Below are positions 36,636-48,689 of a DNA stretch of 64,000 nucleotides, piece after piece. A program made the position numbers and the translations under genes. The stretch covers positions 22,816,001 through 22,880,000 of the forward strand of contig OZ316897.1 in the NCBI GenBank assembly GCA_973895155.1, in the 5' to 3' direction. Source of the DNA: Marsupella aquatica (lineage: Eukaryota > Marchantiophyta). The notes under the pieces were generated by a model, which did not search any database, was not told the DNA's origin, and saw only the letters and a program-made list of their open reading frames with translations. Every line of letters starts with the position of its first letter. Positions within the stretch are counted from its first letter, which is position 1.

Positions 36636-37461
36636 AATCGTGAAACTAGTTTGGTAGAGTAGTGTATTAGATGGGAATTTATAGTCGCTTCTCATCTCCG
36701 GGCAGCGGAATTAGGAATGGAGGGACTCGTGTTTGCACCATTCTTGTTTGTAAAACATTTCGACTAATTTGGTCACGACTGTTCCTGATCTGCATGGTCG
36801 GTACAACTCTGTCAGCTACTGAGAGTAGGTATCCAGATGCAACTGCGAATCACAGTCCAAACATTGTCCAATCCATTTCAAGTACCGAGGTTACTCTGTA
36901 GATTACCACGTTTGTCACACCACCTTTACCGATGATGGACTTCCAGGTGAGGTACAATCACGTGAATGAGGTATCATCTACAGTAGTCAACACAATACTA
37001 GCATGATTTCAAGAACCGACTCACACTAGCTGGTGAAAACGACAACCATGAAGACCACGGGCACTTCATTCAAAAGAAATACAGGCATGATCTCCGCCTT
37101 ATTTGCTCTTATAAGTAGAGTATCCTCTGTGACTTCAAGTTCTTATGTACATTGGTCAAATAATGTGGCTAGCGTAAAGAATGTACTACGTACATTTGGC
37201 CGGTATGATGAGTGACCGGAATACAAAATGCTCCTGATCTAGAAGCTAATCTATCTATCTGGTATATGTGGGCGGAGAAGGTATTTTCACACCTCCGTGA
37301 AGGTCAATTATTTTCCTATGTATACAAATCCCCAAGAAAGGCTTTTTGATCTCTCTTGTGCGCGTAAAACGGGCGCCCAAAATGAAACAATCGACAAATT
37401 GGTGTAATGTTGATAACTACCACTACTTCTGTACTCCTCAGTAACTCCCGAGTATTACAGC
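36636..37461. other. Intergenic DNA and shikimate kinase 3' flank
   Basis: No gene seen. The part next to 37462 should be the 3' UTR of the leftward shikimate kinase gene. Short frames here (60-76 residues) are not recognisable. Confidence 0.45.
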
Positions 37462-40400
37462 TCACGAATTTCCCAAACGATCACGCCGATTTTGGTGCTT
37501 ATTCCTATTCCTAATTAAGACAGCAATTTCTTCAAGAACCTGCAGAAAAGATAACCCACATGCGTTAATAATGAAGAAAGAACAGAGCGTAAGCACTAAA
37601 CAATTACTCGACACACCATGTCACCAATTCCTCAAATCAGGGGACTATTTGTTGGCAAAAGGCTCTCTAAAATTTCCCTATCTTAGATGGGCAACTGGCT
37701 AAACGACACTAACAGGCCATCCCATGTTGAACCTCCTCTCCCAACTGCAGAACTGCGATGGGGCTTGGGGCATTACCAATATTGCCACACCGTAACTAGA
37801 CACCCCAAGCCAAGAGTTTAAGGTTTTATGACTAATTTCTTGCTGGCTTTTGAGTTGCCATTGAGCTTGGAAAAAGGCTAGTCGCAAACCTGTACTGCAA
37901 GCATCGTAGGTGTCACGCAAGATACGCTCTCTAGGCCCATCACTTTTGCTAAACCTGCAAGGTGGGCAACATGTCATATCTCCGAGTCGCTTCTTCAATT
38001 GCTACATATTGAAACTATCATGACAAACAAACAAAAAACTTGGCTACGCTGTCATTGCTGGAAAACCTTCCTCGAAGGAATTATTGAATAGCTAGATTCT
38101 ATCCGAGAGACACGGATCCCGTGGTACCTGCTACGCAAACGGAAGCGTCAGCGTTTCTGTAGTAGCCCTCTCGCTCCTCGAAGAGATTCTCGAGGCAATT
38201 TAAGGCCTGCCGAGAACCAAAACAACTCCGTTAAGTTCTCGAGTTTTTGCACTAGATTCACATTAGATGCAGAAAACTACGAATAAGTCTGTATCTTGCA
38301 AGACTGAGCGACCTTCAGCCAGGTAACAACAGTACTCGATCAACCTCGTGGAAACCATGACATAACTCGTGAAAAACCATGACCAACCTGCTGGTAAGCA
38401 GTTTCCTTAGACACCTGCCCCAAAAGAGGGCGAGATTCGCAGCCTACAGCTACTACTCGTTCGGCAAGGGCCTCCAATGGCACGTCGAGCCATACAGTAA
38501 TGCCCTGTCTCAAGTAGCCCCTGCAAACCAAATTAAAACAAGTTCCAGAATCAGGAAACGACAAACATTATAAATTGCTTTGCAAGGTCTCCACTCAGCT
38601 GCAGAACATCATTGCAATTTCTCAAATTAAATTAAATTTAAGGACGATGCCCAGGGTTCTTCAAAGGGTCCATCCACTAGCACTACTTGAAAGCAGTTGG
38701 AATTCGTGAAACGCCGGTCAAATCCTACTTCCCTACAGGAAACTATTGAACTCGATGATTTCAATGGCTTCTATTCCTTGAACTATAGTATAGGCAATCT
38801 AGCTATGTGCTCGATCTGTAGTATTGCAAAGCAAATTCAATTGTCACAGGATTAATCTGCTTTTCGAAAAAGCCAATCCCCAAAGTTTTAAGGACCGGTA
38901 ATCGCCATCGCATCCTTCGTTTAGAGTTCCTAAAGTAATAGAGAAATACTGTAAACAAAACCGTAACTGGCCAAAGGTGGTTGCAGAAGAACAACAAAAA
39001 GTTGTTGCGAAAAGGGAGGGGGACTGCAGTCCGGGGAGTCAAGCCAACCACTAGAAATGATGAGACTAGGGAGAATGATTCTCATATTCCCCTTGGTAAC
39101 GTGTCCGACGTACAAGCCAACGTGGGTCGGCCGACGTCCTGGAAATGGTTAAAGAAATCTAGCGGACGACCACTCAGCTCTGCTCTATGATTTAGCAAAT
39201 TGACCCTTTCATCTATGATCGAATCTAACTTTAACTTATTCTCAAAATCGAACTTGAGGATCAGCGACGAAGTGAACAGCGAATTCTCGTCCTCTTCATT
39301 TCAATCTAATGAAAAAGTCGCACACCCAACTTGTCTCGTCATCAATCATATCTGTTTGAAACGCTCACCAGTTTTGGGGTCTCACTACCGCCCCACCACC
39401 CGTGGAGACCACCAAGCGAACCCTTGACGAAAGCTGCATGATCGCTTCTGACTGCATGCACGGCGAAATCGTCACCAGGGGATTAGATTCTCCACAAAAC
39501 GTAGACACATGCGGTAACTTTAGGGTCAAAAACTATAAAATTCGACGACCCTGACATGAGATCTGCGGCAGTCACGCGGAAACCCGGACACGACGGGTTT
39601 ATCTTTCCTTACCTCCGCATTGCGGAATTCTTCCTCCCTTCCTTCCCGGAACATTTGCTTGATGGAAACTCCCGTGGTATCTTCGACGACTTTGTCACTG
39701 CTCATCGCAAACAAGTCTACAAGAGATTATCGAACTGTTCGGCAATTGAGACACAACCTCAGTAAAGGACTGGAGGTTAAATGTAGAGAACACATGATAG
39801 GCGCAGAAGCAACATACCTATCGAAGAGAGGGTACCCCAGGGCATCTGCTACATGTTTGCCCACAGTGGTCTTGCCACTGCCCATCATCCCTGCAGCATA
39901 ATGAAAAACCAAGGAAATGCTCAGAATCGAGCGCATAACCGGGTCAAACAACCAAACAGGCAAAGCCCAACTGTCAGCCAATCCCTGGAAAGCATTTTTG
40001 CAAGCACCCGGAACAGGAAAGAAACTCACCAACTAGGAAGATGGAAGTGCCTTTTAGATCCTTGCCAACTGTTGCTGCCTTTCTCTGCATAAACGGATCC
40101 GAAATTCGAGGAGATCAGTATAATTATATATCATACGGGATTCAGCCTGTCTAATTACACGACTCGAGGCAAACGAGCAGCCTAAAACGCAGGCTCTAAC
40201 TTAATGGAGAGTACTGTAGCTGCCCCTTAGTAACAGTGTCGGTAGTGAGTGACACACGCTCTACGACATACAACTGGAAGATCCGTCGTGGGAGGCAGGC
40301 ACACGAGAAGGACCATGCAGGCAACCGCCAGAAAGAAGCCTTACCTTCAGCAGCAACTGTTGCTCTTCCTCGATGAAAGAAGCCTTCTCGTCGCTTATGG

Positions 40401-41405
40401 CCGGTTGGGAAGTGTTAATCGTCCGCTGACCTGCACATTTCCACGCATCGCATCCTACTTCAGTCCGACTCACCGCTCAAAAACAGCCTACGAATTCCTG
40501 AAAGCCCCCTTCTCGATCTAAAGTTGGCCTCCCCGTCAAGGCCTTCTCCACCAACGTGCGTGCAACATTTGTGTGTGCTTCAAGCCCCTTCACATATTGT
40601 GCCCATAGCAGTCTCTAGAATGTGACCCACAATCATATGTCACGGGACAAAACTCTTCGACGTCTCTGACCAATCGGAGTCCATATAATCCAATGATTTC
40701 CCGGAAGTCCTGGAGGAAGTCCCTGCATTTCCATGCTACATGGAATTTGTTGCATGTCACCTACACTCGCTAAATCACCCCTCGATTGTCTCTGATGTAG
40801 GACCCGTGCTAAATAGTAGCTAAATTGCCCTTTCAATGTCTACAATGTGCGCCACTGTGTGGGCTCAATCCCATTCCTGTGCGGTCCTCGACCTCCCTGG
40901 CCTCTCTACCACCAATCAACCTGCCTACCGCAGCTAGACTGCCAAAATGTGAGCAAGACAACGTCACAGTGGCGAGTGTGATTCTTTGAATCTGTCAACA
41001 CTTCCTTCCTCCAAGGAAGCAAATGTTGAGAGAAAGAGAGCGTCACATTTTGCGGATTTCTGTTCCCTGCCTGAAACTTTGTGACGGACGAGTGCGTGTT
41101 TGCAAGAGTGAACACATACCCAAGGAGGTGATACGTCGGCGAGAGCGGGCGGAAGGTGGAGGAGAGACGAAATGCAAAGTGTGCCATTCCCTGCTCCGCG
41201 GCGAACCAAATGTAAATTCAGCAGTGGCATCGCCGTCGCAGAAGCTGCTGGACACGGAGTAGAAGTGGCAGCTCTCCTTCGTCTTGAGGTTCAGCCCTCC
41301 GCCATTGTTCCGCTTGCTGGGAGTGAAGAAGCTCGCGACCGACTTGCCACTACTACAGATCACTAACGAACTCCCGCAATGCATCACCGCGGCCATCTCC
41401 ATCAT
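37462..41405 (-). CDS. Shikimate kinase, plastid-targeted
   Basis: Ten exons join to 334 residues: 41120-41405, 40345-40430, 40030-40084, 39818-39890, 39613-39697, 39369-39451, 38388-38520, 38128-38206, 37955-38001, 37462-37539. The enzyme phosphorylates shikimate at O3 using ATP, a step of chorismate and aromatic amino-acid synthesis in plastids. The first 95 residues are Ser/Arg-rich and low in acid, as in a transit peptide. The catalytic parts are complete: Walker A GMMGSGKT (143-150), FDSDKVVED with the shikimate-contacting Asp (165-173), FR...FR segment (about 180-192), TGGGAVVRP (212-220), WLDVPLEALAERV and the lid SRPLL with Arg253. The EEREGYYRNADASV segment fits the C-terminal Arg region. 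After it the protein is shorter and unlike other plant enzymes; the last two small exons (VAAIEEATRRYDMLPTLQ, then VLEEIAVLIRNRN) are in phase but less certain. Plant shikimate-kinase-like paralogues often lose these residues; this one keeps them. Confidence 0.88.
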
Positions 41406-41979
41406 TCTTCGTCACGCTTAATTCCGCACAAACCAGATCATTCAAACGGGAGACCTAATCTCCGCTCCAAAGCAACTCCGCCAAAGTAATAGTCGGAGTT
41501 AGCAACAAACCCAGAATCGATCGAACTCTCCTCACAGCGCCTCGTCTTCACGCATTGCTCGAACAATCCGGGTCTCAACGCTTTCACTCACTGGAGAGAC
41601 CAAACGCCCGGCTCCTTTTTTCAAACCAACTTCGGAATCGTCTCGAGCAGCACACGGGTCCGTCAGCTCCAATTGCTCCTCTTCTCTTCTCTCCTCTCCT
41701 CTTCCTGACTTCCTCCGTGAGGAGATTGTAGAGCCGTGTGGGGTGTGTGGGTGTGTGGGTCTGTTCGGGGACGAGATCGTGGTCCTAGGGGCCGGATTTG
41801 GGACCGGACGGAGAACCTGCGAGGTCGTTCTCGAGGTTTTTGGTGAGCTCTTCTTGTAGCGTAGTGAGAGTGTTGGACTGTTGGGTGACACAGGGGCAGA
41901 ACAAGAAGAGCAACAACCAGATGCCCTTTTTGGTGCCCCCTTTTTCCCCGACCTTTTCCAAACGCTCCGGACACGTAAG
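41406..41979 (-). promoter_or_regulatory. Shikimate kinase promoter and leader
   Basis: Sequence upstream (rightward) of the start codon contains a CT-rich run (about 41671-41710) and a GTGTGGGTGTGTGGGT run (about 41740-41760), both usual in plant leaders. Leftward frames of about 100-120 residues cross it but are low in complexity and unrecognised. Confidence 0.4.
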
Positions 41980-42040
41980 TCGGTAGGTTAGAACATGGTT
42001 ATGTTGAAGGTGGGATATACACATATATACTGTATATGTG

Positions 42041-42098
<58 letters not shown>

Positions 42099-42660
42099 TG
42101 CTCTGCGTCCTATTTAGGGTACTTTTCATGTGAGCTCTAGCGGTAGGTTGGAGCATGTTTATTGAGTGGGTGCACTTGGATGGGTTTTAAAATTCATACT
42201 TTCCTTGCATTGCGTCTATTTTGCATCATCAGTTATCGGTTGGAATACTTTTTAGTTTATTTGAATTGGCGCTTGGAGGGGTTAAAAGTATTAAAAATGG
42301 ATACTTTCGTTATATTGTGAGCAGATACATCATCAGTGGCGTTAGAACATGTTTATTGAGTGGGGGCACTTACAGTAGATGGTTTAAATATATATATACT
42401 TTTTGTTATATTGCGTTTACCTAGCATCATCAGTGGTAGGTAAGAACATGTTTATTTGATTATATGAGTTAAATATATATACTTTTTGTTATATTGTGTT
42501 TTTCTTGCATCATCAGGAGAAAGTTAGAACATGTTTATTTGATGGGGCACTTGTATGGGTTAAAAATTTATACTTTTTGTTATATCGAGTGTGTTGGCAT
42601 CATCAGCGGCAGGCCAGAGCATGTTTATTTGGATAGACGCACTTGGATGGGTTATATATA
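41980..42660. repeat. Minisatellite of 83-104-bp units with an embedded TA microsatellite
   Basis: The phrase CATCATCAG recurs at about 42224, 42328, 42425, 42508 and 42597 (steps of about 104, 97, 83 and 89), each followed by GAACATGTTTATT, a cytosine/guanine-poor GGGCACTTG-type segment and TATACTTTTTGTTATAT. A first, diverged unit lies at about 41990 and 42140. A pure TA run of about 50 bp sits at 42042-42091. Nothing here codes. Confidence 0.75.
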
Positions 42661-43530
42661 TATTGCTTGTACTTTGCATCACACGGGTACAAAAACCAGA
42701 AAAATTACTTTGCCTGAGGTGAAATCCATGATCGAAATAAAGTCCATTCCTTCTTGGAAATGCATGAAGGTCTGAATCAAGAGCTATGGGCCCAGAGATG
42801 TATAAGACTTGAAGGATATGGGAAGGAGGGCTCTGGAACTGACTGGAGGGGTATGGGTAGGGATAGGATTGGAGGGCCATGAGTAGGCTTGGGATTGGGA
42901 CTCAAGCTTGGAGAAAGTATTGAGGAAAAAAACCAGCGCTTGGTAAGTAGGGATGTGTGAGTCACATTTGACAAACCTAAACGGTAGAAATGGACATGTT
43001 GCCCAATAGCCATTAGTGAGATTTTCTACCTTTGTCACCTTTTTTGTGTGAAATTACTACTTTGCCATGATTTCTGGATTATTTACTAGAATGTCACCTT
43101 TTACTAGCAATGGTTAACTTAAAACCACCTTTGGTTAATTCATAAGCATCCAATGGCTGAAACCATGCCACATGTCTGCATCCGAAGGTAGGGATTTCCC
43201 CCAACATATCTTTATCCAACCTGCTCTGCCCCAACTGAAGGAGTTACAACTGAAGGTTGTAACACCACGGACAGACAACTTACTCTCACACCAATTCACA
43301 CAGCTAAAACATGCACTACTAAGGGGCAAACCACATGCCAACGCCAACCCAATCACCCAATTAGAAGTGCCACAAATTAAAGGCTCTACTATGTCTAAGC
43401 ATCCCAAAAGATCAAGTACAACCAGTTTGACACCAATCACAATGGGACAATGTGCCAAGGTAACTTGATTAATTAACCAAACAATCACTACATGTTTATA
43501 ACACTAATAACAACAATCCACTCTTGTTCC
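42661..43530. other. Intergenic DNA, no gene recognised
   Basis: The 42780-42900 part is purine-rich with repeated GGGATTGG/GGGTAGGG words. A 98-residue rightward frame (43172-43468) has no recognisable domain. A nine-base word ATTCATTCC at 43531-43539 ends the interval as the target duplication of the next element. Confidence 0.4.
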
Positions 43531-43539
43531 ATTCATTCC

Positions 43540-43930
43540 CGGTTTGACTTTGCCCGTCTAATTGGGGGATTTTTGTTGTAAAATCATAAACCCGTAAGTC
43601 CAGTCGCCCGGTCTCCCGGACTCGGGGTCGGTCCGGGTGTGAGGGTCGACCCGGGCTGGCCTGGGCCGGGTTTGGGCCGGGTGTTTAGGGGGTTTGGGAT
43701 GGGTTCGGGAGGCCGGGGAGCGGTTCGGGAGGCCAGGTTTGGGAGTTCGGGAGGCTGGGGAGAAGTTTGGGAGGGGTTTGGGAGGCTGGGGAGGAGTTTG
43801 GGAGGCTGGGGAGGGCTTCGGGAGGCCGGGCTCGGGCGGGTCGGGTCGGGAGTCCGGGGGAGTCCGGGGGAATATTGGGGAATATATGTCAAACTGGCCG
43901 GTTTTACGTGCCCGTCAGGTTAAACCTGAC
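43540..43930. mobile_element. G-rich miniature inverted-repeat element, copy 2 (Mutator-like)
   Basis: This is the second copy of the element at 3022-3323: both share GGTTTGACTTTGCCCGTC near the left end, GGTCGACCCGGGCTGGC, GGGGAATAT with GTCAAACT, and CCCGTCAGGTTAAACCTG at the right. It is flanked by ATTCATTCC (43531-43539) and ATACATTCC (43931-43939), a 9-bp duplication with one mismatch. The G-rich core is longer here (about 43670-43870), so the internal GGGAGGCTGGGGAG repeat has expanded relative to copy 1. The Gly/Arg-rich frames across it are by-products of the repeat. Confidence 0.72.
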
Positions 43931-43939
43931 ATACATTCC

Positions 43940-44631
43940 AGCAACCACCATAATATTCAATCCTACCAAAAGGAGTGGTTGTCTCTGGAGGGAACGTACT
44001 AATAAGATCCTTCAGATTTATTCTGTCACTTTTGGGGGGAGGCTATCAACTTCATCATCAAATGTCTAGGAATATGTGTTCAAAGAATGCAGATGTATTT
44101 AATAAAGTTCACATGAATGTAGGGAACTGCAAAGTTGTATATAAATAGAATGTTCATCCTACTACATGCCTATTTTGACTTATCTGAAAAAATTTAAATC
44201 AGGAGACATTTAACTTTTAACCCTAGTTTATGAAAATAAGTATTGAAAGAATGATTATGAAAAAGTTAATCAAAAAACTGCACACCTTTTTTAAAGTGAG
44301 AAAAGTACAATACCACATGTGCATTAATTTCAAGGTATTAGAGTAGTTAATGTACTTGTATAAGTACAGCACTTTATGATTCAAAGAGCACTTTATGATT
44401 CAAAGACAACAGCGTGAACTACTTTAACTTCTTTTTTTCTGTTCTATGTGGGGCTCTTTATTTAGGTGACACTTGTTCATCAATAAACCATGAACAATGT
44501 AAATTCTATGACCAATGGCATATAAGGTGCATTCATCAGTGAATAGTGTACTACTGTAGTTGTTTAGCTGAAGGGTCGAACCTTCTCATGCAGGTATGAA
44601 AATATGCCCCTCAAAATGTTAAATCCTCCCA
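43940..44631. other. AT-rich intergenic DNA
   Basis: No gene. A 20-bp phrase GCACTTTATGATTCAAAGA is repeated in tandem at about 44369 and 44388. Confidence 0.5.
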
Positions 44632-45278
44632 TTTTTTTGATATCCTCCCATTCCATCTTTTTCGTCCACACTCGAACGGTGACGACTTCTCAGCGGCTTC
44701 TCACGAGGGGCATGGTTCACATGTACAACTGAAGTGAGGTTTAAGGAATGGGAGTATATCAAAAACCCTAAATACCCCTTCATATGGAGAGTTTCTATAA
44801 TTTAATTGGTAATGTCCGATCATGATTCAGTCATGATATGAATGCACTCAGCAAAAACCAGGGCTATAAAGTAGTAAGACAATCACATGAAAGGGAAACA
44901 ACCCAAGAGTAAATAATAACCAGGTTTTACATTACAAAACCAGCCAATTAAATGTTAATAGGGGACCAGTATCTATCACTAATTGCAAATTGAATTTAGG
45001 TGAGAGGACAATGCTAAGTGTGGTGGGAAGATAATGTCCACAATGTCTTCCCAAATAGTGCATTCATACCAATCATGACTGAATCATGATCGGACATTAC
45101 CAATTAAATTATAGATCGAGAATCTCCATATGAAGGGGTATTTATGGCATTTTTTATCCTCCCATTCCTTAAACCTCACTTCGATCAGTTGTACATGTGA
45201 ACCATGCGCCTCGTGAAAAGCTGCAGAGAAGTCGTCACCGTTCGACGAAAAAGATAGAATGGGAGGATATCAAAAAAA
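44632..45278. mobile_element. Long terminal-inverted-repeat element (about 220-bp arms)
   Basis: The left arm (44632 to about 44855) and right arm (about 45060-45278) are inverted copies. TTTTTTTGATATCCTCCCAT at 44632 matches the reverse complement of 45278. GTCACCGTTCGA/GAACGGTGACGAC, GTACATGTGAACCATG, CCTTAAACCTCACTT, CATATGAAGGGGTATTTA and AATTATAG...GGTAATGTCCGATCATGATT are found in both arms with few differences. The 205-bp spacer holds no frame. It would form a very long hairpin. Superfamily is not decided; I did not find a clear target duplication. Confidence 0.78.
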
Positions 45279-48200
45279 CTTGGAATGATGTTTATTTAAG
45301 TTTCCAGCTCTCTATAAAGTCTTAAGCTACTTTGGCAAAAAGTTCCTAGTTTCCATCAGCCAGTTTAGCTACAGACCCCACAGCCAGAATTGTACATCAT
45401 CTTTAATTCTAGGGAAACATATATACAAACTTCTTACAGAAAAGGACCAAACAAAGAAATCTGAGTGTCAGAAATTAATCATGTAAATCAGACAACAATT
45501 ATTCCTAGCACCTTCTGACATTGGCCACCGTAGGTGAGGTAAAAAAAACCTTTAAATTTCGCTGATTGGAGCTATTCCAGCTTTGGTCAAGACTGCCAAC
45601 AACATTCCAGGTAGTCAAGATTGTTTCAAACTATTTGATTTATGTTGTTTCGACTCTTTCAACTATCAAGGTTTTAGGCTTATGAACGTTGACCCTAGAC
45701 CAAGTCACCAAAGACTCCAAGACCTTGCCATCAGGTTTTCCTAGAGCCTTGATTCCTTTGGGCAAAGGCAAGACCGCTAAGATTCACAACAAGTCCTTTG
45801 ACTTTGCCACGTTTTAATAAGCCATAAGTTTTGCTAGCATTTTGTTGTTGGAAACCTTGAAATGGTAAACTCACTGTGCTCAGCAAACAGCAGGTTGGTG
45901 GAACAAGAAACTAAGGCCAATAACACCTCCAAGAAGTCTAAGGGGTCCACCTCTTTAAGATATGCAACATGCCTTGGCCAATAAGCCATGGAGTTTCAAT
46001 TTGGCCCCAAGAGGTTTCCTGGCGGTTGGTATAGTCAGGCTTGAATCAAGGAGAAGGATGGACCAGGTCTCCCGAGTCTCCAGCACGTCCAGCACACAGT
46101 GCTACTTGTAGTATGGACCCACGTGCATGAATTTGGTTTCTTTTTTTGAAATGGAAAATTCCAACGAAGCACCTGATGGACCTAGAAGAGGCATTGTTTA
46201 CCTAACCCCATATATGGTGGGCTGTGGGAAATTCTTAAGAGAGGCAGCACAGGCAGCAACCAATCGGATCTGTCACTGCTAGACTTGGACGCCACAAAAA
46301 CCTGCAGTGTTAACTGTCGGTAAAGCCTAAATAAGTTACAGGATAAAATTTATTTTTGGATCTAATATTTTATTGAATCTAGTGTTCTGATTACATTGTG
46401 AGTTTAGGATGTAAGGTTTTATCTTTTTTGGACAAAGGATGATCTGCAACCCTTTTGAATTGGTCTTTGTGTTATTTTCTTTGCTATTTTCTAACTGTGA
46501 CTTTTTTGCTTTGTTTTTGGGACGAAGAATTAGGAATCAATCCTCGCGTGAAAACACAGCTGAGCAACCAACGCAAGAAAACCCATCACCTATATTACCC
46601 ACAGGCAAAAGGTATGAACCTGCCGCAGAGGCCAAAACGAGATGAATGGGGAGGAGCAAAACCTGGCCCGTAAGCCCAAAAGCCCACCCAAGAGCAAAAG
46701 CAGAGCACCCAGCAACAGCTCAATATGCCTACAAAACTGCCAAAGTAAAACACACACAATGATGCCCTAGGGTTGCTCCAACTTTAAACAATCTCCCCTA
46801 AATGGTAATAAAAAGCTTCTAGGACTATCATATCTAGATAAATGAGAAAACAAATATTCCTTGAGGTACCCTAAAAGCGTGAAGATTCACCCCAAAAAGG
46901 TAAAATAGTATGTCTTGTAGTGTTTTATGCTCAAAAGGATGTCCATGTTGAGAGGAATAATTAATCATTCCTTTTTATAGTTTGGATGTATTTTTTAGTA
47001 ACCCCTTTAAAGCAAGAATAGGCTAGTTTTGGGTGACTTAGTACTTGTGCCTCAATGCTTATTCCCTAGCAAATTGTCTTCTCCTCACCATTTGTTCCTT
47101 TACAAAGTGTCGGCCCCACTTCTATCCCCACATGCCATTTTTCTAGTAGACAACTGTGTAGCTTCTAAACTATTGTGAATCTATTTCAAACAAATGTTGG
47201 CCCTCTCACATTTTTCTTATAATGCCTTAGGCTAGCGACTCATAAGTTACTCAAAACCATAAACTTAGGAAACAGAACTCTGAGCTCTAGTTAAAGGGGG
47301 TGGGGGTGAAAATGTTTGTTTCTCACAACTCTTGGATTCCATCACAATCTTCAGAATATATAGGTTAGGGTCTAGGTATCTATAGTGTGTGAAGAATCAA
47401 TAACTTGAATATAAGGATAAAACAACATATTCTAACAAAGGATGAGCAACATTGGAAAATAAATACAGACCTAAAGTGGGCTCTCAAAAAATAAAAACAT
47501 TAAGAGGGGCGTAAAAACACTTTTAAAGTCCAAAAATTCAAAGGATACACCTTGTCTAAAATGAATCAAAACCAAAATACATATAAAAAATGTCAATAAG
47601 ACAAAGTAACCTGACTAGACTCCCAAACCAAGGTAACACCAGATTAACCATACCAAAGCACGCAAAACTAATGGTGGCTTTAAAACATTAACGGATCACT
47701 TGTGATTTTTTTCAGCAAATCAAAGTAGAGGCCCGCTTGACTGTTCTAAGACCTAAAATCATTTGCGATGGAATCCAATAAATGCAATTCCCTGGAATGA
47801 AGGGCCAATGTTTTGAAGTGTTTGGGCTGCCCACCGTTGGTGGTAGTCAAAATTCCAGACAAAATAGGCACTCCAAGTCATCATTTCCTTGGGCTGTTGC
47901 TTATCATGTATGATGATAGACACCATACCAGAATGGGCCCCCCAGTTATTATGAAGCAAGTTGCAACCATTTCCACTGATTATTAGGTTGCATATTTAAT
48001 CTCAAAGGGATTAAAAAGAAACACTAGCCCTACAGGTCTGGTAAGTGCCAAAATACCATAGACTAAACAGTTTGTCGACAAGTGTCAGTCTGCCCAGTTA
48101 GGGCTCTTTGTTTTTTGAGTTCTCAGTCTCTTGTTATAAATTAAGCTTGCCAAGACTCTGGGCCAGTTGTGCCACCTACTTGCTATGCTCACCTCTTTCC

Positions 48201-48689
48201 CCTAAAAGGAAGTAAATGGAAAAGGTTCCCAAAGTCCAGAACTCTGAAGTTGGTAGCATTGTCAAGGGGCCAAACCATGCAGTGTTTATTTACTGACCCC
48301 CATGGGAAGCTCCTTCCAAATCCCTGGAAGCACATGTTGCCACATAAGCACTATTGGTCACAAACAAGAAGAGCTCGTGATCCAAGAAATGCCAAACAAG
48401 ACTAGGTGTGTTTGAGACATGTCAAGCAAAAATAAAACAGTTAGACCTTGTAACTGTACAAACAATGGAAAACTGAAAATTAACTTTTCAAATAAACAAA
48501 GAAAGGGGTAAAAAGAAAATAACCTTTGGATGGATTATGATTGATATATAGGTGCTCTCCAGTAGATTGTATGAATTTTTTATTTAGTCAACAATTTTTG
48601 GAATAACCATGGGTAGAAAGAAACTCTTCAACTACTGTAACATTTACCAAGGTAACATCAGAAACCTTACTAATGTGGATCAAAGAATA
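45279..48689. other. AT-rich intergenic DNA, no gene recognised
   Basis: Frames are all short (under about 80 residues) and unrecognised. I see no splice-linked exons and no clear terminal repeats. This is the longest stretch in the window about which I can say nothing positive. Confidence 0.4.

Noticed and set aside
41785-42156. Leftward frame with alternating Ile/Tyr
   Set aside because: The alternating residues come from the TA microsatellite.
43639-44069. Gly/Arg-rich rightward frames
   Set aside because: All three frames stay open because of the G-rich minisatellite of the mobile element, not because of coding.
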